Part shown: positions 16,313 to 24,054 of the stretch, one piece after another
Layout: every line of letters begins with the position of its first letter
Numbering within the stretch: the stretch's first letter is position 1
Assembly: GCA_964453155.1 (NCBI GenBank)
Contig: CAYVQU010000051.1
Span: forward strand, 1-31,402
Source of the DNA: CAYVQU01 sp964453155
GTDB lineage: Bacteria; Chloroflexota; Anaerolineae; Anaerolineales; UBA11858
Direction of reading: 5' to 3'
DNA: 31,402 bases
Made by a program: the position numbers and the translations under genes
The notes under the pieces: model-generated
The model's database searches: none
What the model was told of the DNA's origin: nothing
Seen by the model: only the letters and a program-made list of their open reading frames with translations

Positions 16313-17611
16313 ATGAGCAATGATATGCCTGCCATCAAAAAATTCAGCAACTCTACCTGGTTATCAGCCAAAATACCCTTCTATTATGGTTGGGTGATGC
16401 TCCCGATCGCCATTTTGGCCCAAGCTACAACCAGCCCTGGGCAGACGTTTGGGGTTTCCATTTTTAACCCTTCCCTCCGGGAGGCGCTAAATATCAGTCA
16501 TTCCCAACTGACTGGGGCCTACATGTTTGGCACGCTGCTGGCCGCGATCCCCCAACCCTTCATCGGCGCTCAGATGGACCGCTTTGGGATTCGCAAAATC
16601 ATGACCTGGGCGACGATCTTTTTGGGTCTAGCGTGTATTTTCATGTCTCAAGTGCAATCGCTGCTGATGCTGTTTTTCGCTTTCTTCTTGCTGCGCTTAT
16701 TTGGGCAAGGGGCACTATCGCTACTCGCCAGTAATATTCCAGCGATGTGGTTTCAGCAAAAACTGGGGCGTGTCTCGGGGGTGATCAATCTAGGATTTTC
16801 CGGCTCTACGGCCATCTTGCCACCACTCATCTTGGGCTTGATCCACAAATTCGGCTGGCGGTGGGCCTATGCCGGTTTGGGGTTCGCTGTTTGGGTCCTG
16901 TTGTTACCCTTATTGTTCGTCCTTTTCCGCAATCGTCCCGAAGATGTCGCGCAGCATTTAGACGGTGCCGACGAAAACCTAAAACCAATTGAAATTTCAA
17001 AGCCAGTTGGCCGCTCTCTCGATCTAAAAACGGCTCAACGGACTCCGGCATATTGGATCATGTTGGTGTTGACCGCCCTCTGGGCCATGATCGCCACCGG
17101 CATTTTCTTCAATATCATTCCCATTTTCACCAGTTTGGGATTGACCGCAGCGCAAGCCGCAGCGACTTATACCACCCTGGCGATCACCACCGCCATCACT
17201 CAGCTTTTGGCCGGGTTACTCGCCGACAAAACCCCCCTTAACTGGCTGGTTTCCATCGGCGTGGCCTTTATGACCGCCGCGATTTTTACTCTGGTTAACG
17301 CCACCCAACCCTGGCTGGGACAAATTTATGCCATCCTTTTGGGCATAACCCAAGGTTTGCTAGGCATCGTCGGCGGAACCTTGTGGGCTCGATATTACGG
17401 TCGTCAGCATTTGGGAAAAATTCGGGGGAGTGTTTTCACCGCTGGTGTGGCCGGCAGCAGCATTGGTCCCTTTGTGATGGGCTGGATTTTCGATCAATTT
17501 GGGAGCTACCAAATTTCGCTGTGGATATTTATGGGTTTGCTGGCCCCGATGATAATTGCCGCCCTGTGGGCAAAACCGCCCAAACAACGATTAGCGATGG
17601 AAAGCGGATAA
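16313..17611 (+). CDS. MFS transporter, oxalate/formate-antiporter-like
   Basis: A 432-residue membrane protein with about 12 hydrophobic segments. FYYGWVMLPIAIL opens the first helix, and DRFGIRK in the loop after helix 2 is the MFS signature. The overall pattern (YGW start, short central loop with RPEDVAQ, second half beginning RTPAYWIMLVL) is that of the oxalate:formate-antiporter/monocarboxylate branch, so an organic anion is a plausible substrate, not proven. ATG at 16313 has no good ribosome-binding site; a second in-frame ATG at 16325 is nearly as likely. The preceding terminator suggests it has its own promoter. Confidence 0.85.
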   Translation: MSNDMPAIKKFSNSTWLSAKIPFYYGWVMLPIAILAQATTSPGQTFGVSIFNPSLREALNISHSQLTGAYMFGTLLAAIPQPFIGAQMDRFGIRKIMTWATIFLGLACIFMSQVQSLLMLFFAFFLLRLFGQGALSLLASNIPAMWFQQKLGRVSGVINLGFSGSTAILPPLILGLIHKFGWRWAYAGLGFAVWVLLLPLLFVLFRNRPEDVAQHLDGADENLKPIEISKPVGRSLDLKTAQRTPAYWIMLVLTALWAMIATGIFFNIIPIFTSLGLTAAQAAATYTTLAITTAITQLLAGLLADKTPLNWLVSIGVAFMTAAIFTLVNATQPWLGQIYAILLGITQGLLGIVGGTLWARYYGRQHLGKIRGSVFTAGVAGSSIGPFVMGWIFDQFGSYQISLWIFMGLLAPMIIAALWAKPPKQRLAMESG

Positions 17612-17621
17612 CGTAAACCAG

Positions 17622-17662
17622 ATGAGCGCGGGTTTTCTGTATAAGAGAAAACCCGCGCTCAT
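17622..17662. repeat. Perfect 17-bp inverted repeat between convergent genes
   Basis: ATGAGCGCGGGTTTTCT (17622-17638) and its exact complement (17646-17662) surround a 7-base loop between the ends of the MFS and 5'-nucleotidase genes. The GC-rich part is at the base and the T/A run is next to the loop, the reverse of a normal terminator. CCGCGCTC occurs again at 17690-17697 and could pair with 17624-17631 instead. It may still stop or protect both converging transcripts. Confidence 0.75.
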
Positions 17663-17707
17663 TCGCGTCAGCGCAGTGATCTACACCATCCGCGCTCTAA
17701 ACAAAAT

Positions 17708-19234
17708 CTAATCCATCAATTCTAAAATCGCGCCATCTAAAGGTATTTCAGCGGTTGATTCTTGGGCCAGGATCCAATCAATAACGGGTTGGCGCCAGGA
17801 GATGGAGGTATTGTAGGCGTCGGGGTCAAATTCGGCCAACATAGTGTAATCGCTGCCCCCGGCATATAAGAAATCTGTGGTCAGGAGGGAGTAGGTGGTC
17901 GTATCTCCCAAGGGTTCACCGGTTTTTCCAACAATCCATTCACCAAGGTGATAGTGAATCCCCCCCACTGGTGGCAGACTGCCCCCAAATGCCAGCACCT
18001 GTTTGAGTTCGGCCCCGGTGAGTTCCACATCAACCAATACATTGCTGAACGGCATCACGCTGATGATGTCGGTGATGGCAACCTCACCAGCGGGGATCCG
18101 ATCCCGCATGCCACCCCAGTTGGTGAGGGCCACATCGGCTGGATATGCCAACAACCAAGATTCAGCGATTAAAGCGGCCATTTCGTCGCTACGCTGAGGG
18201 ATTTCTCTCTCTAGATAGCCAATGGTTTGGTTCAGTTCTTCATCGGTTTTCGACTGCCAGTAGGCTACAATTTCGGCGACTTGGGGGTGAGCGGTGCCCC
18301 CCACATTATCTTCAACCCCAAAAGTAGCCGCCAGAATTTCCTGGGAGGGTAGTGCGATTTCATAAGTCACATAACCGTACTCTTGGAATGAACTCCCCCC
18401 CGACACGACAACCGCGCCGCCCACAACCTGAGAGAATTCTTCATTGCAATGTCCACCCCCGAAAAAGTTGATCCCCAAATCAGCCACATCGCGGGCCAGC
18501 GGAACCAATTCCCAGGTACAAATATGGCTGGGGACCAATATTAGATCGGCACCGGCAGTTCGCACTTCGGGAACATACTCTCGCAAGACCAGATCGTAAT
18601 CGAGAAAATCAAACCCAGAGACATAAACCGGATTGGTGACCGAGGGTGTATCGAAATTGGCCAACCCAATCAGGCCGACATTGAGGCCCGCGACTTCTAC
18701 GATAGCGTATGGCTGGATGCCCAAATCCGTGGGGACTGCGCCATCCGATTTATTACGAATATTGGCACCCAGGTAGGGGAAATCGGCTTCAGCGAACCGG
18801 GTTTTCATGACATCCAAATTGAAGTCAAATTCATGGTTGCCAACCACGGAGGCCGCATATCCCATGGCATTCATGACTTCGACCATGCTCTCGCCTTCAA
18901 ACCAGGTGGAGATCGCCGGGCCAGTCCAGTTATCCCCGCCAGAGAGGATCAGCACAACATCACTATCGGCATATTCGGTAGCCCAGAGACCGGTTAATTC
19001 AGCGGCACCCTGGCCGGTTTCTTCACCTAACATCCAGCCGTGCTCATCGTTGGTATAGAGGATTGTCAGGGTGACGGTTTCTGGCGCACCAACTTCGGGT
19101 GGGGCTTCTGCTTCAGGGATCGCGGTTACCCCCTCAATTTCCGGTTTAGGTGTGACAGTGGGCAGCAACTGGGCTTCGGGAAGGCAGGCGGTGAGTAAAG
19201 TTACCAATAATCCAAATAATAAGAGGCGTTTCAT
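17708..19234 (-). CDS. Lipoprotein 5'-nucleotidase / cyclic phosphodiesterase (UshA-like)
   Basis: A 508-residue surface lipoprotein. The signal peptide MKRLLLFGLLVTLLTAC ends in a lipobox (LTAC, lipidated C17), followed by a Pro/Glu-rich tether to about 55. Residues 57-300 are a calcineurin-like metallophosphatase: TNDEHGW (D63, H65), SGGDNW (98-103), GNHEFDF (132-138), VPSHICTW and FFGGGHCNEE. The rest is a 5'-nucleotidase C-terminal domain (LTNWGGMRDRIPAGEVAITDI, PFSNVLVDVELTGAELKQVL, YAGGSDYTML). It should strip phosphate from nucleotides outside the cell for salvage. ATG at 19234 has GGAG upstream. It lies 42 bases after the phosphatase gene on the same strand and may be read with it. 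Confidence 0.93.
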   Translation of the reverse strand: MKRLLLFGLLVTLLTACLPEAQLLPTVTPKPEIEGVTAIPEAEAPPEVGAPETVTLTILYTNDEHGWMLGEETGQGAAELTGLWATEYADSDVVLILSGGDNWTGPAISTWFEGESMVEVMNAMGYAASVVGNHEFDFNLDVMKTRFAEADFPYLGANIRNKSDGAVPTDLGIQPYAIVEVAGLNVGLIGLANFDTPSVTNPVYVSGFDFLDYDLVLREYVPEVRTAGADLILVPSHICTWELVPLARDVADLGINFFGGGHCNEEFSQVVGGAVVVSGGSSFQEYGYVTYEIALPSQEILAATFGVEDNVGGTAHPQVAEIVAYWQSKTDEELNQTIGYLEREIPQRSDEMAALIAESWLLAYPADVALTNWGGMRDRIPAGEVAITDIISVMPFSNVLVDVELTGAELKQVLAFGGSLPPVGGIHYHLGEWIVGKTGEPLGDTTTYSLLTTDFLYAGGSDYTMLAEFDPDAYNTSISWRQPVIDWILAQESTAEIPLDGAILELMD

Positions 19235-19276
19235 TTTGGCTCCAAATTTAATCGCGAGTAGCGCGAATGAGGAAAA

Positions 19277-21793
19277 TTATTCTGGCGAATGGCGGAGTAC
19301 GAGGAGGGTGATGTCGTCAAATTGAGGAGCTGGGCCGACGAAGGTATGCATATCGGCCAGGATGCAGTCGCGAATTTCGGCTGCGCTGCGATCGCGGCAG
19401 GTTTCGATGGCGTTTTTTAAGCCCGCATCGCCAAATAACGCTTCTTGGACATTTTGAGAATCAAGGATCCCATCGGTATAAACAATCAGACGGTCACTCG
19501 GAGCTAGTTGGATTTGCTTCTGTTCCCAGGTGGCCTCATCGAAGATGCCAAGAGGTGTGCCGGTGCGATGAAGAAGTTGATCGGCAGAACCATTTTTGAG
19601 TAAATAGGGTGGATTGTGCCCGGCATTGGCGTAGGTCAGCAAGCCAGTAGCAGGATCGAGAACGGCGTAAAAAACGGTCACAAACAAACCTGAACGAGTA
19701 TCGGCCAACAAGCGCCGGTTGGCTTCACTCAACACGAGTTCGGGCCACATTTCGTATTCGGTCGCGTAGGTTCGCAGGAGGGAACGGGCAGTGGTCATGA
19801 AGAGGGCCGCGGCGGTCCCTTTGTCGGCAACATCAGCGACAACCAGACCCCAGCGATTGTTTGAAAGTGGAATAAAATCGTAGAAATCACCTGAGGTTTG
19901 GCGCGCGGGTTCGAGAGTGACCGCCAGCTCCCACCCTGATATTCGAGGGGTTTCGGCGGGCAAAAAACTACCCTGAATTTGGGCCGCCCGGGCCAGTTCT
20001 TGGGCATCGCGTTGGGAGGCTTCGGCCAGTTTGAAGGTTTTGGCCCGCACTTTTTTCAGGCGATTTTCCATGATTTCAACGTGCCGGTTGGCTTTCATCT
20101 CCTGATAGAGCGTTTGGGCTTCGCGCAAGAGGGCGCGAGCGCGTTCGAAATCGGCGGGGGAACCGCTGCGAATATGTACTTCGGCCCAATCATGGAGGGT
20201 TCGGGCCCAACTCCACCGGGCACCAATCCGCGCATAATTGGCAACGATTTCTTCCAGAATAGTGATGGCATCGGCGTACCGGCCTTCAGCCGCGGCCAAT
20301 TCGGCATCGGCATGCCCGATATAGGTATCGCGCCAGATCGAATCTTTTTCGATTTTTTCGAGGGCGGCCTGAGCCTGTTTTAAGGCCTCCCGGGCAGCCG
20401 GGATTTTCATCTGCCGGGCGCGCAAAATCGTCATTTGTAGGTAAGGCCATAAGGGATTACCAATTCCATCGGCCGCAATTTCAAGCCGGGTTTCCAGCAC
20501 TTCTTCAACCTCGGTCCAGTCGGCTAATTCGCCATATAATTCGAGTTCGAGCAGGGCCGAAACCAGGTCGCCACCCACTTCCTGCATGCTGTGCAGATCA
20601 CTTTCTTCTCGGGCCTGGGTGTAGCATTGGCGGATGAGGGCCATACTCCCCTCCCATTGGCCGCGCATAAACATTAGTGGAGCCCGATGGCTGTCGTTAA
20701 CGAACTCGGCCGGCCCGGGATCCGGCATTAATTGGGCCAGGTGGTCCATCCGTTCCAGATATTCGGCCGCTTCAATGAGATCGCCAGCGGCCCGGGCGAA
20801 TCCAACCGCGCCCTGCAGCGAGAAATGTTCTTCAGATACCACACCGCGCTTCCGCCCCAGCGCTGCGGCTTTCTTAAAATAATGGCGGGATTTTTCACGG
20901 CCACCTTCCTGGGTACCAGTTAATGCCGCCAGGTTGTGATAGGCCCGCATGGCAATCCCAAGATATCCGGCTTCCCAGGCCAACTCAACCGATTTTTCGA
21001 GTGCCTCCAGAGCTTCATCTTCACTCAAATTTTTCAAGACCCCGTAGGTTGCCAGGGTGTCAGCCTGCCCGGCGATATCGTCAAATTTTTCGGCCATGTG
21101 CAAGGCTTTTTTGCAGAGATGATAGGCCTTATCGTGCATTTCGTTGAAATAGCAAGATCGAGCCGCTTCGTGGATCAGCATCGCCATCTCTGGACTGTCG
21201 GGCGCACCTGCGACGACTTCAAGCCCTTCCTTGCTCAGACGCAGGGCTTCGACATGGGCCCCCGCGTGCCAAGCTACCCGTCCTGAACGGGCGTATAAGC
21301 GGGCGACATCGTTTAAATAACCAGCCTTTTTATATAGGGCAATGCCATCCTGCCAGGCTTCAAGCGCCTCTTGAAATCGGGACTGACGGTAAAGAGCCTC
21401 GCCCAGACCAGAAAGTAGAGCAGCCTGATCTGTATCGCAGCAACCCAAAAAGAGGGCGCGCCGAAATTGGATTTCAGCTTCCCGATTGGCATATGATTCC
21501 AAGGCCGCTTTGCCGGCTTTGATGTAATACTGGTGAGCTTTATCGTCCTGACCGGCATTTTGAAAGTGACGTGCCAGCATACCGGAAAATTCGTCCATCC
21601 GATCTGGGTACAGGCGTTCAATCGTTTCTCCCACCAGGAGATGCAACCGTTGACGGTCAGCATCAACTAATGAAGCATAGGCGGCGTCTTGCACCAAAGA
21701 ATGCCGAAATAAGTATTCCAAATCGGGCTCGACCTGGGCCACAGAGACCAGGCCGGCGGCTTCGAGATTTCCTAATTGTCCCAACAAACTCAT
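19277..21793 (-). CDS. TPR-repeat protein with SpoIIE/RsbU-type PP2C phosphatase domain
   Basis: An 838-residue protein. Residues 1-60 (LGQLGNLEAAGLV, then LEYLFRHSLVQDAAYASLV) are the segment that normally follows the ATPase module in cyclase/AAA proteins, so this gene looks like the downstream half of a split gene. Then come TPR-like helical repeats (about 60-600), a short coiled coil, and a PP2C domain of the SpoIIE type at about 620-838 with its metal Asp residues in GDFYDF (636), ADVADKG (654), VYTDGILD (774) and FDDITLL (826-827). It is probably an active Ser/Thr phosphatase, perhaps acting on an anti-sigma antagonist. ATG at 21793 has GGAG upstream; the longer GTG start at 21847 has no such site. 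Confidence 0.87.
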   Translation of the reverse strand: MSLLGQLGNLEAAGLVSVAQVEPDLEYLFRHSLVQDAAYASLVDADRQRLHLLVGETIERLYPDRMDEFSGMLARHFQNAGQDDKAHQYYIKAGKAALESYANREAEIQFRRALFLGCCDTDQAALLSGLGEALYRQSRFQEALEAWQDGIALYKKAGYLNDVARLYARSGRVAWHAGAHVEALRLSKEGLEVVAGAPDSPEMAMLIHEAARSCYFNEMHDKAYHLCKKALHMAEKFDDIAGQADTLATYGVLKNLSEDEALEALEKSVELAWEAGYLGIAMRAYHNLAALTGTQEGGREKSRHYFKKAAALGRKRGVVSEEHFSLQGAVGFARAAGDLIEAAEYLERMDHLAQLMPDPGPAEFVNDSHRAPLMFMRGQWEGSMALIRQCYTQAREESDLHSMQEVGGDLVSALLELELYGELADWTEVEEVLETRLEIAADGIGNPLWPYLQMTILRARQMKIPAAREALKQAQAALEKIEKDSIWRDTYIGHADAELAAAEGRYADAITILEEIVANYARIGARWSWARTLHDWAEVHIRSGSPADFERARALLREAQTLYQEMKANRHVEIMENRLKKVRAKTFKLAEASQRDAQELARAAQIQGSFLPAETPRISGWELAVTLEPARQTSGDFYDFIPLSNNRWGLVVADVADKGTAAALFMTTARSLLRTYATEYEMWPELVLSEANRRLLADTRSGLFVTVFYAVLDPATGLLTYANAGHNPPYLLKNGSADQLLHRTGTPLGIFDEATWEQKQIQLAPSDRLIVYTDGILDSQNVQEALFGDAGLKNAIETCRDRSAAEIRDCILADMHTFVGPAPQFDDITLLVLRHSPE

Positions 21794-21866
21794 AATTTTT
21801 TCTCCGGAGGAGGATTCTTTTATTTTGTCCGCCTGGCGATCAATCACCGGGCTAAATGTTGAAATC

Positions 21867-21934
21867 GAATGAATCCGGCTGTGATCAGGGCGTCGGGTTT
21901 AGCCGACTTTCGGTGCAAGCCTGGGGATTCATTC
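21867..21934. repeat. 68-bp palindromic insert with 10-bp inverted ends, carrying two in-frame stops
   Basis: GAATGAATCC at 21867-21876 is the exact inverse of 21925-21934. Read on the minus strand, a first hairpin GCCTGGG...CCCAGGC straddles the right end and encloses the TGA stop (21929-21931) of the cyclase gene; a second (GTCGG...CCGAC) contains TAA at 21899-21901. After these, the frame is open and continuous with the TPR-PP2C gene. It looks like a small non-coding insertion (MITE/REP-like) that interrupted a larger gene. No other copy is in the window. Confidence 0.6.
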
Positions 21935-23821
21935 CCAGGCAATACTCTCTTGCATAACTTCTTCTAAAACTCGTACCGGGAATTTGCGCCCGATGACCGA
22001 GGCGACCCGCAATATCAGCTTGACATCTTCAGGCAGACGATCAATGCGGGCTAACAGTAATCCCTGTAAATTATCGGGGATGTGGATGTCATCGAAACCA
22101 CCCCCGGCGACCCAACCGCCGTTTTCTGGCACGATGGCCTGGCGATCGATTAACATCCGGATGACCTCTTCAACGAAAAAGGGGTTACCCTCCGATTTTT
22201 TGAGGATTACTTTGCGGACTTTCTCAGGAAGGGCTTCGATTTCCAATAGATTAGCAACCATTTTGCGGCTATCGGTATCAGTCAGGGGGCGTAAAGATAA
22301 TTCCGTCAGACTGCTCCCCATCATTTCGCGAGCCGTATTGACCAACCGCCAGCCGGGCGTATCACGCTCATCCCGAGTGACCAGACACAGCAACATCGGT
22401 CCAGAAGTCACCACTGGTAATAGTTTGACGAACAAATCCACCGAGGATGAGTCGGCCCAATGCAGGTCTTCCAGCACAATGACCACCGGCTGTTGGGTCG
22501 CTAACTTCAGCAGCAGCCGCCGGATGGCCCGAAAATATTCGGTTTGGAGGGTTTGGGGGTCGGGCAAAGTCACCATTTCCTGGGCTTCCGCCGATAAATC
22601 AACCGATAATAAGTCGCCTATATAGGGATATACCGCCATCATCTCATCCCCAAACAAATCCGACAACCGTTCGGTGAGGATGGTCTGGGTTTCCGTTTCT
22701 TCGCTCGCATAGGAGATATCAAAAATCGATCGCAGCACCCCAATTAGCAGATGGTAAGCCAGACCCTGTCCATAAGATAAACTGCGCCCTTCGACCCACA
22801 ATGGATGGCTACTCGCTTGTTCACCCTCGACGGCAGCTTTCCATTCGGCAATCAGGCGAGATTTTCCCAAACCTGGTTCACCGATGACAACCGCAGCCCG
22901 CCCCAATCCGGCGCGGACAGTTTCGCACAGTTGCAGCAACGCGTTCAGTTCGGCATCCCGACCAACCATGGGACTTTCCAGGCCCCGAATGCCACGCACC
23001 GATCCGGGTTCAGATTTGACACCAGTAAGGCGGTAAAGTTGCAGGGGATTTTCCCGGCCCTTAACCGCGACTGGGGGTATATGCTCACATTCAAACAACG
23101 GATGTACAAACCGGTGGGCTTCGTCCGTCATGACGATGGTCATGGGGGTGGCTGCAAATTTAATCCGAGAGGGTAATATATCCGCCCCATCGAGGGCCGT
23201 ATACTCATATTTCAGGTCTTCACCCACCGAATTAATGATCACTGTCCCGGTATGAATACAGGCTCGCAAGGCAAAATCGACATCATATTTGGCCTTAATC
23301 TGGTCGGCATAGATTTGCCCAATCCGCATGACATCGAAGGCCGCCCGTACGGATCGGGCCGGGTCATCTTCATGGGCCACCGGCGCGCCAAAAAATGCCA
23401 GGAATGAGTCCCCCAGCATCCGAGCAATTGTCCCCTCGTAACGGTAAATCATCGGGATGACCTGATCGATCACCTCATTCATGACCTCAGTCCAGATTTC
23501 AACGCCCAACTGCTCGGACAAGGCTGTCGATCCCACGATATCCACTAACAAAATCGTCACGATCCGGCGCTCATCCGCCAGATAGGTCGCGGCCCGGACC
23601 TTTTCTGCCAGGGTTTCAGGCGCAGCCGCAGTCGCCCGGGACAGCCGGGATACATCCAGGGGGGTTGTTCCAATGACTGGATGGCCACAATGCATACAAA
23701 ATCGGGCCCCAGGCAGCAAATCGGTATCACAATTAGAACACTTACGCGTCAGCGCTAGACCGCAGTTAAGGCAAAATCGAGCTTCTGCCGGGTTGGGGGT
23801 TTGGCAACGAGGACAATTCAT
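21929..23821 (-). CDS. Zinc-ribbon / class III cyclase-like / AAA ATPase protein
   Basis: A 630-residue multidomain protein. Two zinc ribbons come first (C3, C6, C17, C20; C28, C31, C42, C45). Residues 85-265 are a class III nucleotidyl-cyclase domain: metal Asp D94 in LVDIVGST and D138 in LGDSF. The expected VNxAAR motif is replaced by DILPSR (214-219), so the catalytic Asn is missing (I215) while R219 stays. Residues 280-620 are an AAA/STAND ATPase with Walker A GEPGLGKS (314-321) and Walker B VIVLEDLHWAD. The protein ends at MQESIAWE, where homologues continue into TPR repeats. ATG at 23821 is chosen over a TTG 15 bases upstream because it opens directly on the zinc ribbon and has AAGG before it. 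Confidence 0.88.
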   Translation of the reverse strand: MNCPRCQTPNPAEARFCLNCGLALTRKCSNCDTDLLPGARFCMHCGHPVIGTTPLDVSRLSRATAAAPETLAEKVRAATYLADERRIVTILLVDIVGSTALSEQLGVEIWTEVMNEVIDQVIPMIYRYEGTIARMLGDSFLAFFGAPVAHEDDPARSVRAAFDVMRIGQIYADQIKAKYDVDFALRACIHTGTVIINSVGEDLKYEYTALDGADILPSRIKFAATPMTIVMTDEAHRFVHPLFECEHIPPVAVKGRENPLQLYRLTGVKSEPGSVRGIRGLESPMVGRDAELNALLQLCETVRAGLGRAAVVIGEPGLGKSRLIAEWKAAVEGEQASSHPLWVEGRSLSYGQGLAYHLLIGVLRSIFDISYASEETETQTILTERLSDLFGDEMMAVYPYIGDLLSVDLSAEAQEMVTLPDPQTLQTEYFRAIRRLLLKLATQQPVVIVLEDLHWADSSSVDLFVKLLPVVTSGPMLLCLVTRDERDTPGWRLVNTAREMMGSSLTELSLRPLTDTDSRKMVANLLEIEALPEKVRKVILKKSEGNPFFVEEVIRMLIDRQAIVPENGGWVAGGGFDDIHIPDNLQGLLLARIDRLPEDVKLILRVASVIGRKFPVRVLEEVMQESIAWE

Positions 23822-23939
23822 GCATAGGCCTTTCAAAATGGGAGCAAATCTCTGATGATTCTATCATTTTTTTCACCTGAAACTATTACCCACAATATAG
23901 ATACAAATAGGTTGGAATTGGGGTTCATTACGTGATCCG

Positions 23940-23951
23940 CAAATCGATTTG
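23940..23951. promoter_or_regulatory. Candidate operator 1 upstream of GH127
   Basis: CAAATCGATTTG is a perfect 12-bp palindrome with a central CG, as in many LacI-family operators. It is 41 bp upstream of the predicted -35 element and also lies between GTGAT (23932-23936) and ATCAC (23960-23964). No regulator gene is in the window, so its partner is unknown. Confidence 0.45.
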
Positions 23952-23985
23952 ATACGCGCATCACAAATCATGTCGAGAATTTAAA

Positions 23986-24020
23986 GATCAATTGATCCAA
24001 TTTGATTTTTAGACTATACT
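23986..24020 (+). promoter_or_regulatory. GH127 operon promoter with overlapping palindrome
   Basis: TTGATC (23992-23997), a 17-base spacer and TATACT (24015-24020) form a good sigma-70-type promoter; transcription would begin near 24027, which rules out the upstream GTG at 24025 as start codon. GATCAATTGATC (23986-23997), a perfect 12-bp palindrome, contains the whole -35 hexamer, so a protein bound there would block RNA polymerase. Its centre is 46 bp from that of the palindrome at 23940-23951. Confidence 0.6.
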
Positions 24021-24054
24021 CACGGTGATAACTTGTACGTACATGGAGAGAATA

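Noticed and set aside
21794..21847. GTG start at 21847 for the TPR-PP2C gene.
   Set aside because: The 18 added residues match nothing expected and there is no ribosome-binding site, whereas ATG 21793 has GGAG upstream.
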